Below, piece by piece: positions 1-5,332 of a stretch of 6,313 bases of DNA. The stretch spans positions 1-6,313 of the forward strand of contig PUMK01000304.1 in the NCBI GenBank assembly GCA_003551325.1. The letters run 5' to 3'. The translations under genes and the position numbers were made by a program. Below the pieces are notes generated by a model, which saw only the letters and a program-made list of their open reading frames with translations, did no database searches and was not told the DNA's origin. Numbering within the stretch: the first letter of the stretch is position 1; the number at the start of each line of letters is the position of its first letter. Origin of the DNA: Candidatus Acetothermia bacterium. Its GTDB lineage: Bacteria; Bipolaricaulota; Bipolaricaulia; Bipolaricaulales; Bipolaricaulaceae.

Positions 1-1
1 A

Positions 2-100
2 GGTTTCTCCGAGACGTTCACGGTACGCCGTCGAGCGCTCACCCGCCACTTTGGCATCGAGGGGCGGACGCGCATGGCCAAAGAGCGGCGAGGTTCATGA
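2..100 (+). CDS. C-terminal end of an unidentified protein (truncated at window start)
   Basis: An open frame enters from the left edge and ends at TGA (98-100), giving 32 residues that read GFSETFTVRRRALTRHFGIE at the start and finish in MAKERRGS. It is the plus-strand frame with the most GC-rich third positions here (about 23 of 32 codons end in G or C), and it stops exactly where the converging minus-strand gene stops, which is why I prefer it to the other frames. The tail is basic and could form a helix, but I do not recognise the family and no function can be given. The remainder of the gene lies outside the window. A chance open frame of this length is possible. Confidence 0.4.
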   Translation, partial: GFSETFTVRRRALTRHFGIEGRTRMAKERRGS

Positions 101-562
101 GACGAAGGGGATGAGCAGGGTGAGGATCCTCTCCAGTGGGGCGATGTCCGCTTCGCTGAACTGCGAGGGCTCGTGCGCGTCGATGTCCAAGACTGCTCGG
201 ACCTTGCCATCGGCGACGAAGGGAACCACGATTTCGCTGCGCGTGCGGGGATCGCATGCGACATGGCCCGGAAACGTGTCGACGTCAGGGACCACCACGG
301 GGTGGCCGGTGCGCACGCTGTGCAGACAGACTCCATCTCCCCGGAGCACCTGGCAGGCCACCGGTCCCTGATAGGGACCAACATGGAGTTCATCGGGGCC
401 AGCCACGTGATAGAAGCCTGTCCAAGAGTGGTGTGGCATCTTGTGATGCAGCACGGCACTGATCGTTGCCATGGCCGCAATGAGGCTGGGCGACTGCCCA
501 TCAACGAGCAAACGCAGCTGTTCGTAGATGCGTGCGTACCGTGCTGTCCTCTCACTTCCCAT
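95..562 (-). CDS. msrC: Free methionine-(R)-sulfoxide reductase (fRMsr, GAF-domain)
   Basis: This is a single GAF domain of 155 residues, close to the length of E. coli fRMsr (YebR/MsrC, about 165). The family reduces free L-methionine-(R)-sulfoxide in the cytoplasm through cysteine sulfenate and disulfide chemistry, usually recycled by thioredoxin. The hallmarks are visible: GPYQGPVAC with Cys70, GDGVC with Cys79, then VPDVDTFPGHVACD with Cys103. These match the three redox cysteines of the E. coli enzyme (84, 94, 118), with one residue fewer between the first two. SEIVVPF and VLDIDAHEPSQFSEAD complete the GAF core. The frame stays open upstream to 766, but that stretch lies inside the PIG-L gene and does not resemble the family, so I place the start at the ATG at 562. 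There is no good Shine-Dalgarno. The 11-base overlap with the upstream stop suggests translational coupling. The stop is at 95-97, abutting the converging gene. Confidence 0.9.
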   Translation of the reverse strand: MGSERTARYARIYEQLRLLVDGQSPSLIAAMATISAVLHHKMPHHSWTGFYHVAGPDELHVGPYQGPVACQVLRGDGVCLHSVRTGHPVVVPDVDTFPGHVACDPRTRSEIVVPFVADGKVRAVLDIDAHEPSQFSEADIAPLERILTLLIPFVS

Positions 563-1949
563 TGTGCACCGGAGGATGATTGTAACGCTTGGGATTGAGG
601 TCGACGACGCGGTAGGCTGCCTTGGCAAAGGTGATACCGTTCCGCTGAAGTTCAGCCCCCAGCACCATGGTGTGGGCATCGGCAAGTGCGTCCTCGGGGA
701 GTTCGAAGCGTATGCTACGAGGATGTGAGGCGCGCTGAGCCCGTCGACGCGGGCGTCCGGTTCCATCGATCACAAACCGCATGGGCTCAGGATAGCCTCC
801 GGCACCGGAAAACGGTCTTAGGTGGAGCATGACGCGGTTTGAGGGCCGCAGTTGGTCAAAGAGCTCGATCTCAATGACCAGCCGTCCCGAAGAGGTGCGC
901 TGTAGGTGGAGCGCCCGGATATCGTTGTAGCGCTTGAGGTCGCGGAGCAGGCTGCGTCGTCGAGGGTCGGTGTAGGAGATCATGGGTTCTTCATCTGCCG
1001 TGGAGGGCCGTGGCACCTCGGTTGCCCACGCATCCTCCGAATCGGGGATGTCCAGCACAGCGCCCAGCGTGAGGCGTGGGATGGCCCCGAACAGCTCATT
1101 GCTGCGCGCGAAGCTGACCAGATAACGGCGCATATAGCGCATCTGTGACTTGTGACGGAGGATGGCGTGGAACTTGCGTTCCCGTTCTTCGGGGATCAGC
1201 GGTAGGGTGTGCCATGCTGTGTCGAGATCCTGGAGTGCTCGAGGTGGCAATAGGGGTGCGGCGAGACGCTTCCCGCGCGGCAGCGGCCATCGACCCCGGT
1301 GGACCACATAGGCCCATAGGTGAGGCCGGGGCAGCCCCCTTCGCTCAAGTCCCTCAAGGACGAACATCGAGAAGGCGTGCGTGGCCCAGTGATCGGGGTG
1401 GAGGTCGTTGGGATGGGGAAGATAGAGCGTACGGGGGGCGGTGGTTGCGATGATGTCGTCTAGATCTTGAACCAGCGCCCGTCCGCAATAGGGAGTCTCA
1501 GGCGTATGGCTGTTCGCGTAGGGAGATGCGGTTGCGCCGGTCCGAGGTGACCGATACGGAGCATCCGGTGACCAATTCCGATCCCACATCGACGGCAGTC
1601 CGCGATCCGGATAACCGAGGAAATCGACGTCTTCGTCGCTGAGTCCGAGGTGGGAAAGGGCGTGCAGCGTCTCCTCCTGCCTCCGGTAGCCCAGTTGGAC
1701 TGCGAGGCGACGGTTGGAGAGAGGTCCCCGGTACTGACCGTCCCCGTTGGTTAGCAACACCACGCGGACTTCATGGCCGAGGGCTTGGTGGCGCTGGAGG
1801 GCGCCAGCTGTCGCCAGCACCTCGTCGTCGTTGTGCGGGGCCACCACAAGTGCCGGTCCCTGCATATCGACATGAGATCGAGGTTCCAGCCGCGATTGCC
1901 TGGCCGCCCTTCGCTTCGACGAACGGACCCACCTCAGGGGTCGGTGCAT
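552..1949 (-). CDS. PIG-L/LmbE-family zinc-dependent deacetylase with an extra C-terminal domain
   Basis: Members of this family hydrolyse N-acetyl groups, typically from N-acetylglucosamine-type substrates (MshB, BshB, PIG-L). From the ATG at 1949 the protein has 465 residues. The metal site is intact: PHNDDE (His39, Asp41, Asp42) and HPNDLHPDH (His179 to His187). By analogy with MshB, His39, Asp42 and His187 bind zinc and Asp41 is the base. The usual Pro of PHPDDE is Asn here. LTNGDGQ and the RRQEE...LG helix also fit the fold. The catalytic part ends near residue 300; about 165 further residues, with beta-strand-like stretches (LVIEIELFDQL, VMLHLRPF), are not recognised. At 465 residues it is much longer than BshB (about 230) or MshB (about 300), so I do not assign a thiol pathway. 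The start is uncertain: a TTG at 1985 lies 15 bases after GGAGGT (2001-2006), and an ATG at 1865 would leave only seven residues before the first motif strand. It follows the RHH gene and overlaps the fRMsr gene by 11 bases. Confidence 0.88.
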   Translation of the reverse strand: MHRPLRWVRSSKRRAARQSRLEPRSHVDMQGPALVVAPHNDDEVLATAGALQRHQALGHEVRVVLLTNGDGQYRGPLSNRRLAVQLGYRRQEETLHALSHLGLSDEDVDFLGYPDRGLPSMWDRNWSPDAPYRSPRTGATASPYANSHTPETPYCGRALVQDLDDIIATTAPRTLYLPHPNDLHPDHWATHAFSMFVLEGLERRGLPRPHLWAYVVHRGRWPLPRGKRLAAPLLPPRALQDLDTAWHTLPLIPEERERKFHAILRHKSQMRYMRRYLVSFARSNELFGAIPRLTLGAVLDIPDSEDAWATEVPRPSTADEEPMISYTDPRRRSLLRDLKRYNDIRALHLQRTSSGRLVIEIELFDQLRPSNRVMLHLRPFSGAGGYPEPMRFVIDGTGRPRRRAQRASHPRSIRFELPEDALADAHTMVLGAELQRNGITFAKAAYRVVDLNPKRYNHPPVHNGK

Positions 1950-2000
1950 GGTGGCTAAGGTACCGTGGTCCCGTCCGTCCGACAAGCGCGCAGCACGCTG

Positions 2001-2006
2001 ACCTCC
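2001..2006 (-). promoter_or_regulatory. Possible Shine-Dalgarno for a TTG start of the PIG-L gene
   Basis: On the minus strand this reads GGAGGT, the only good ribosome-binding-like word between the RHH stop (2048) and the PIG-L coding region. It lies 15 bases before an in-frame TTG at 1985, which is longer than ideal. The ATG at 1949, the start used here, has no Shine-Dalgarno. The choice between the two starts changes the protein by 12 residues. Confidence 0.3.
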
Positions 2007-2030
2007 ACCGTCACGACGTTCTCGGCATCG

Positions 2031-2040
2031 TTCCCGGGAA
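2031..2040. repeat. 10-bp perfect palindrome between the RHH and PIG-L genes
   Basis: TTCCCGGGAA is a perfect palindrome just downstream of the RHH stop. It has no loop, so it would act as a protein site rather than a hairpin. It is short enough to occur by chance in GC-rich DNA and does not resemble the palindromes at 2278 and 2312. Confidence 0.2.
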
Positions 2041-2047
2041 GCTTGCG

Positions 2048-2233
2048 TTAGCTCTCGTTCTCCTCGCGCTCCAAGTACTGGAGGATGGCTTCGACGACCA
2101 GGTAGTTGGGTGAGCGATCCCTCCGCTCGCCCATCTCGCGCAGTCGTCCCAGAAGATTATGCTGCTCATACTTCTGTGGAATGTAGACGGAGAGTTTATC
2201 CAGTGACCGAGGTGTCGGATGTCGCTCCATCAT
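2048..2233 (-). CDS. Small ribbon-helix-helix (CopG/Arc-like) DNA-binding protein
   Basis: This 61-residue protein has the plan of a ribbon-helix-helix domain: a short polar lead, a beta strand (DKLSVYIPQ, about residues 12-20), a first helix (EQHNLLGRLREMGERR, about 23-38), a turn at RSPN, and a second helix (YLVVEAILQYLEREE). Dimers of such proteins insert a two-stranded sheet into the major groove and act as repressors or as antitoxins. No toxin gene of the usual size sits beside it; the next gene on the same strand is the PIG-L deacetylase, so it may instead be a local regulator. Two ATG codons occur in tandem (2233 and 2230); the first sits 6 bases from a GGGGGGA run. The upstream spacer has a candidate promoter bracketed by palindromes, consistent with autoregulation. 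The family call comes from pattern only, without alignment. Confidence 0.7.
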   Translation of the reverse strand: MMERHPTPRSLDKLSVYIPQKYEQHNLLGRLREMGERRDRSPNYLVVEAILQYLEREENES

Positions 2234-2238
2234 AGCTA

Positions 2239-2245
2239 TCCCCCC
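2239..2245 (-). promoter_or_regulatory. Ribosome binding site of the RHH gene
   Basis: On the minus strand this reads GGGGGGA inside a purine-rich stretch. It lies 5-6 bases upstream of the ATG at 2233, or about 8-9 bases upstream of the adjoining ATG at 2230. It is a G-rich variant rather than a perfect AGGAGG, so either ATG could be used. Confidence 0.5.
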
Positions 2246-2277
2246 TTTTGCTTTTCATCCTGCACTATTGTCTAACA

Positions 2278-2306
2278 AGTGTACACTAAGACCGATGTGC
2301 GCTCAA
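2278..2306 (-). promoter_or_regulatory. Candidate sigma70-type promoter for the RHH/PIG-L/fRMsr genes
   Basis: On the minus strand, TTGAGC (2306-2301) and TACACT (2283-2278) are separated by exactly 17 bases. Each hexamer matches 4 of 6 positions of the -35 and -10 consensus. Transcription would start around 2271 and leave a leader of about 40 bases to the ATG at 2233. The -10 element lies inside the palindrome AGTGTACACT, so a protein bound there would block RNA polymerase. Prediction from sequence only. Confidence 0.4.
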
Positions 2307-2321
2307 CGTACAGTGTGCACA
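2278..2321. repeat. Pair of related palindromes flanking the promoter (candidate operators)
   Basis: AGTGTACACT (2278-2287) is a perfect 10-bp palindrome. AGTGTGCACA (2312-2321) matches it at 8 of 10 positions and contains its own 8-bp palindrome TGTGCACA. The copies are 34 bases apart, about three helical turns, and lie on either side of the predicted -35/-10 spacer. This layout is typical of repressor operators, and the adjacent RHH gene is the obvious candidate to bind them. Known for the family: RHH repressors often bind short palindromes in their own promoters. Inferred: that this one does. Confidence 0.4.
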
Positions 2322-2426
2322 TATTTGTTACAGCAGGAGCATATGATTGAGCCTTTGAGAGCGTTCCTGCAGGATCATAAAGGAGAAAGAGGGGCAAAGA
2401 TGTTAGGGCAGTGGAAAGACACACTG

Positions 2427-3713
2427 TCAAGGAGCATTCGACGCTTGCCGTTGCGTATTGCTGAGTGCACTGTAGATGCCGATGAGCAGCAGAACGAGCG
2501 CAGCCAAAGCCAGCCAGCTGACACGGTAGCTTTGCGTCAGGTCCGCGAGGATACCGAATAGGGGGGGGCTCGCCACGATGCCCACACGAGCGAAGATGAG
2601 TGCTAGACCCGTGCTGACTCCCGTGCGCCCCCTGCTCGATAACTCCGATACTGCAGTGAAGTAGAGGCCTGGTCCGGAAAAGCATATGGCTCCAAGGATA
2701 ACGCTGAGAACGAGGAGAACTGGAAGGGGAAGCCGTACAGCGGCTACGAGCGTGCCAAACACCAGACACAACGTACCGATTCCGGTGCCCAGCAGGATGA
2801 GGCCTCGTCGACGGTTACCGTTGAGAAGCGTGTCGCTAGCCCAGCCACAGGTCGGGGGACCGATCACGCCGCCAAGGAGGAGAGCTCCGAGCCCGAGTCC
2901 GGCCCAGGTTTCGGATAGCCCTAGGTCTTGATGGAGGTACAGGGCGAAGTGAGTGCTGATAGCGCTCATCGCTGTTCCCATCGTAAAACCGAACAAGCCC
3001 ACATAGAGCAGCCGTTTGTCATCCGCCAGGCTGCGGACTAGCTCACGAAAGGTTGTGCGTTCGACCCCGCCCTTGTCGAGGGTTGGTGGCCGGCCCTGGT
3101 AGAAACCGTAGATCACAAAGCCCATCAGCAGAGCGAAGACTCCCGAGACCACCACAGCTCCTCGCCAACCCAGCGCTGCTGCTGCCAACGGCATCAACGT
3201 TGCCCCCAAGAAGCCTCCGGTTCCGCCGCCGGAGTGAGCGATGCCCATGTACATGGCACGGTGTTTCCCCGAAACGCTCTCCATCACCGCCAAGTTCACA
3301 GCCGGTGTGATCAGGCTGAACCCTGCCCCGGCGGCGAAACCAAGCGCGACCAGCGCTGCGTACGCTGGTGCCGCTGCGTGCAGTGCCATGATAACGCCCA
3401 CACAACTCACGCCCGCAAAGAGCCCTGCCTTCGCCCCCATCCGGTCGATGATGTTCCCTGCGAGAATGGCGGCGGCAGTGGCGCTCAGGAAGAAGAAGCT
3501 CGCGTAGAGGCCCACCTGGCCTCTGCTGATCGTGAAGTCCTCGAGAACCGCGGGAAGAAGGGCGCGGAAACCTTGGATGTTGGCGCCCACTGCCACGTAT
3601 GCCGCGGCGATGATGAGCAGCGTCCCCGCACGACCGCGGCCATCGGAGCGCAACGTCTTCGCGGTATCGGCCTTGCTGCTTGACGACTCATGGGCAGCCG
3701 GGGTGGGGGGCAT
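2427..3713 (-). CDS. MFS transporter, 12 predicted membrane helices, substrate unknown
   Basis: This is a 428-residue major facilitator superfamily permease of the inner membrane, normal length for a 12-helix member. About 30 hydrophilic residues precede helix 1 (TLLIIAAAYVAVGANIQGF). The loop between helices 2 and 3 carries motif A, GNIIDRMGAKAG (residues 86-97), with a degenerate repeat in the second half, GWASDTLLNGNRRRG (290-304). A polar loop with DDKRLL (residues 231-236) separates the two six-helix halves. SELSSRGRTGVSTG (356-369) precedes helix 11. Nothing seen identifies the substrate, and neither neighbour is a catabolic gene. The ATG at 3713 is the first start of the frame and lacks a clear Shine-Dalgarno. 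It is on the same strand as the RHH gene but separated by 193 bases, so probably a separate unit. It is transcribed divergently from rnc. Confidence 0.9.
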   Translation of the reverse strand: MPPTPAAHESSSSKADTAKTLRSDGRGRAGTLLIIAAAYVAVGANIQGFRALLPAVLEDFTISRGQVGLYASFFFLSATAAAILAGNIIDRMGAKAGLFAGVSCVGVIMALHAAAPAYAALVALGFAAGAGFSLITPAVNLAVMESVSGKHRAMYMGIAHSGGGTGGFLGATLMPLAAAALGWRGAVVVSGVFALLMGFVIYGFYQGRPPTLDKGGVERTTFRELVRSLADDKRLLYVGLFGFTMGTAMSAISTHFALYLHQDLGLSETWAGLGLGALLLGGVIGPPTCGWASDTLLNGNRRRGLILLGTGIGTLCLVFGTLVAAVRLPLPVLLVLSVILGAICFSGPGLYFTAVSELSSRGRTGVSTGLALIFARVGIVASPPLFGILADLTQSYRVSWLALAALVLLLIGIYSALSNTQRQASNAP

Positions 3714-3745
3714 GCCCCGAGCTTAGCGTGACAAGGGGGCGCTTC

Positions 3746-3802
3746 TCAAGCCTGAGTATCGTGTTGATCGGGCTTGACGGGGTGCACGGCATCCTTCAAG
3801 CT
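3746..3802. repeat. Three alternating TCAAGC(C/T) words at 25-base steps
   Basis: TCAAGCC (3746-3752), its inverse complement GGCTTGA (3771-3777), and TCAAGCT (3796-3802) start exactly 25 bases apart. The first two form a 7-base perfect inverted repeat around an 18-base spacer. They could be sites for a dimeric regulator of the divergent genes. With words this short, chance is a real alternative. Confidence 0.3.
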
Positions 3803-3820
3803 AACGCAGGTGGGGGGATG

Positions 3821-3826
3821 AGGAGG
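3821..3826 (+). promoter_or_regulatory. Ribosome binding site of rnc
   Basis: AGGAGG lies 11 bases before the GTG at 3838. This decides the start: the nearby ATG at 3818 is in another frame and closes after 11 codons, and no other in-frame start lies close upstream. Confidence 0.7.
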
Positions 3827-3837
3827 CAGCGACAACT

Positions 3838-4536
3838 GTGCCGCAAGCGTTGATCCGACTGTTGAACGAGCTGGGTGCTGAGGCCACTGAAGAGACTCTC
3901 CGGCCGGCCTTGATCCACGCCTCGGTTCTGAGCGAGCATCCTGATCTTGAGAGCAACGAACGCCTCGAGTTCTTGGGGGATTCCGTGCTGGAGCTTGCCG
4001 TGGCCGAATACCTGTACACGGTGTACCCGGATAAGGACGAGGGTTCCCTGTCGAAGATGCGAGGTGTGGTGGTTTCCCGTCCTGCCTTGGCGGAGACCGC
4101 TAGCGTGCTCGATGTGGGGTCTCACATCAGGTTGGGGCGAGGGGAGGAACAGTCAGGAGGGCGTGCCAGGTCCTCCATTCTCGCCGCAGCGTTCGAGGCG
4201 ATCATCGGTGTTGTGTTCCTCCATTGGGGATATGGGGTGGCCAGGGACTTTGTGGTGCGCCTCATGGGAGATGCGATTGCCAAGGTCGGGGAAGTGCGCT
4301 CCGAGGACTACAAATCCCTCCTACAAGAGCTCGGCCACAGACGGTTTCGCGCGGTCCCGGTCTACCGCCTGATGGAGTCCGAAGGGCCGGAGCACCGTAA
4401 GGTATTCACAGTGGAGGCTGATCTTGGGGGGATCCAGGTTCTGGGTCGAGGTAGGTCGAAGAAGGAAGCTGAGCAGGCCGCTGCGAAGCGGTTGTACCTC
4501 CGATTGGAGGGGGATGATGAGGAGGGATCTGTGTGA
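3838..4536 (+). CDS. rnc: Ribonuclease III
   Basis: This is a cytoplasmic double-strand-specific RNA endonuclease that processes rRNA precursors and structured mRNAs as a homodimer. It has 232 residues, close to the usual 220-250. The catalytic domain (about 1-150) has the signature NERLEFLGDS (residues 40-49) supplying Glu41, Glu44 and Asp48. The later motif reads SILAAAFEAIIG (113-124), with Glu120 matching E. coli Glu117, while the position of E. coli Asp114 is Ala117. The double-stranded RNA-binding domain (about 155-225) has DYKSLLQE, the basic/aromatic middle, and GRSKKEAEQAAAKRL. Translation starts at GTG after a clear AGGAGG. It ends in GTGA, overlapping the next gene by 4 bases, so the two are very likely translated together. 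Unlike many genomes, no smc, ftsY or acpP neighbour is visible. Confidence 0.96.
   Translation: MPQALIRLLNELGAEATEETLRPALIHASVLSEHPDLESNERLEFLGDSVLELAVAEYLYTVYPDKDEGSLSKMRGVVVSRPALAETASVLDVGSHIRLGRGEEQSGGRARSSILAAAFEAIIGVVFLHWGYGVARDFVVRLMGDAIAKVGEVRSEDYKSLLQELGHRRFRAVPVYRLMESEGPEHRKVFTVEADLGGIQVLGRGRSKKEAEQAAAKRLYLRLEGDDEEGSV
4520..4525 (+). promoter_or_regulatory. Ribosome binding site of the Cas4-like nuclease gene
   Basis: AGGAGG lies within the last codons of rnc, 7 bases before the GTG at 4533. Together with the GTGA overlap it fixes the start of the downstream gene and supports coupled translation. Confidence 0.75.
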
Positions 4537-5279
4537 GAGGGATCACCTTGTTGGTGGACCGGTTGGAGCAGCAGTTCGAGCGGTCCGAGGGTGTGCGGCC
4601 CCGGGACTACTTCTATGTCACGGACGCGGCCAAGTGCCCCCGGCAGGTCTTCTACGCGATGAAGGGATTCCCTCGGCCGCCTCTTGATGGTCTCACAGCC
4701 CGCAAGCTCGCTGTGGGCGATGATGCCCACCGTCGCATTGCCCAGGCCCTGTACAGCATGGGCCTGGTGGTTGCTGCTGAAGTGCCGTTACCGTCCGATT
4801 CCTTGTTCCATGGGCGCGCCGATGTGATCGTGTCGTTGGAGGGGAAGAACTATGTCGTCGAGGTCAAGACGGCGCATCCCTATAGCTTTGAGCAGATGGC
4901 GACGGGTCCGCGTCGCGATCATGAGCTACAGCTCCAGCTGTACCTATACCATTTCGGCATTCCGCAGGGGCTCATCCTGGCGGAGAACAAGGCTACCCAG
5001 GAACTCAAGGAGTTCTTGGTGTTGCTCGATCGACCCATGGTGGAACGTGTCCTCGAGGAGTTCCGGCAGCTTCATGCGCTGATCGTAGGACGGGGGCAGC
5101 TTCCGCCGATGCCCGATAAGTCCCACTGGGAGTTTGATCAGTGTCGCTATTGCGCTTACGTACCGTGGTGCCGCGAGGATAGCGCTGTCCATCCAGACGA
5201 CGAGTGCAGCGGAGCGTCCGGACGTGTTCGTGAACCCTCGGCTGCGACCGAGGGAGGACTGTTCGAGGGCCTGGCCTGA
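4533..5279 (+). CDS. RecB/Cas4-like PD-(D/E)XK nuclease with iron-sulfur cysteine cluster
   Basis: This 248-residue protein has the order of motifs of the Cas4/RecB-type nuclease family. Cys35 sits in AAKCPRQVFY; GDDAHRRIA carries His66; GRADVIV gives Asp97; YVVEVKTA gives Glu110 and Lys112, the D-ExK metal site; QLQLYLYH (133-140) is the QxxxY-like helix. Finally QCRYCAYVPWC gives Cys204, Cys207 and Cys213. One cysteine before and three after the nuclease core is the pattern that holds a [4Fe-4S] cluster in Cas4 and AddB. Such enzymes are usually metal-dependent DNA exonucleases acting on single-stranded ends. The last 35 residues (after about 214) are polar and probably flexible. GTG start with AGGAGG at 7 bases; the first codon overlaps the rnc stop. 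No cas1, cas2 or repeat array lies in the window, so I do not call it cas4. A role with RNase III is inferred only from the overlap. Confidence 0.88.
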   Translation: MRGITLLVDRLEQQFERSEGVRPRDYFYVTDAAKCPRQVFYAMKGFPRPPLDGLTARKLAVGDDAHRRIAQALYSMGLVVAAEVPLPSDSLFHGRADVIVSLEGKNYVVEVKTAHPYSFEQMATGPRRDHELQLQLYLYHFGIPQGLILAENKATQELKEFLVLLDRPMVERVLEEFRQLHALIVGRGQLPPMPDKSHWEFDQCRYCAYVPWCREDSAVHPDDECSGASGRVREPSAATEGGLFEGLA

Positions 5280-5282
5280 CGG

Positions 5283-5300
5283 CCCTGTGCCAGCGCAGGG
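5283..5300 (+). terminator. Hairpin after the nuclease gene, possible weak terminator
   Basis: CCCTGTG (5283-5289) can pair with CGCAGGG (5294-5300) around a 4-base loop, giving seven pairs including one G-U. It is followed by TTCCTT rather than a clean T run, so termination would be weak. It lies 3 bases after the nuclease stop, in the 53-base gap between convergent genes. An alternative pairing of CCTGTG (5284) with CACAGG (5312-5317) competes with it. There is no T-rich tail for the opposite strand. Confidence 0.4.
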
Positions 5301-5332
5301 TTCCTTGCCAACACAGGTTTGCCCACCTTGCG

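Larger units (their letters stand above)
2234..2426. other. AT-richer intergenic spacer between MFS and RHH genes
   Basis: This spacer is visibly richer in A and T than the flanking genes and contains no gene that I can support on either strand. It holds the candidate promoter and palindromes for the RHH gene on its left side. It also has a 10-bp palindrome TCCTGCAGGA at 2365-2374. I see no strong GC hairpin followed by a T run downstream of the MFS stop, so an intrinsic terminator for the transporter gene is not evident. Confidence 0.5.
3714..3837. promoter_or_regulatory. Divergent promoter region between the MFS gene and rnc
   Basis: These 124 bases must hold the promoters for both divergent genes. 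On the minus strand TTGAGA (3749-3744) matches 5 of 6 positions of a -35 box. The best -10 at 18 bases is only TAAGCT (3725-3720), which would put the start of transcription almost at the MFS ATG and make the message nearly leaderless. On the plus strand TTGATC (3764) and TTGACG (3774) are -35-like, but no good -10 follows at 16-18 bases. No promoter can be called firmly. Confidence 0.35.

Noticed and set aside
563..766. Upstream extension of the fRMsr frame to a start at 766
   Set aside because: It lies wholly inside the PIG-L coding region in another frame, does not resemble GAF proteins, and the ATG at 562 gives the normal family length.
2048..2233. RHH protein as the antitoxin of a toxin-antitoxin pair
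   Set aside because: No small toxin-like frame adjoins it; the next genes on that strand are a 465-residue deacetylase and fRMsr.
2268..2561. Plus-strand open frame in the spacer and the end of the MFS gene
   Set aside because: Half of it is antisense to the MFS gene, its start region coincides with the RHH promoter, and the protein shows no domain-like pattern.
2272..2769. Minus-strand 165-codon frame overlapping the MFS gene
   Set aside because: It is out of frame with a clear MFS protein, low in pattern, and rich in Cys, Ser and His as expected of a shadow frame.
3234..3683. Plus-strand 149-codon frame antisense to the MFS gene
   Set aside because: It mirrors strongly coding MFS sequence and shows no recognisable fold; a GC-rich antisense shadow.
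3818..3853. 11-codon leader ORF (ATG AGG AGG...) overlapping the rnc start
   Set aside because: Its first codons are simply the rnc Shine-Dalgarno and it has no ribosome site of its own; chance is the simplest explanation.
4533..5279. Calling the nuclease a CRISPR cas4
   Set aside because: No cas1, cas2, effector or repeat array is present in the window, and its partner is rnc.
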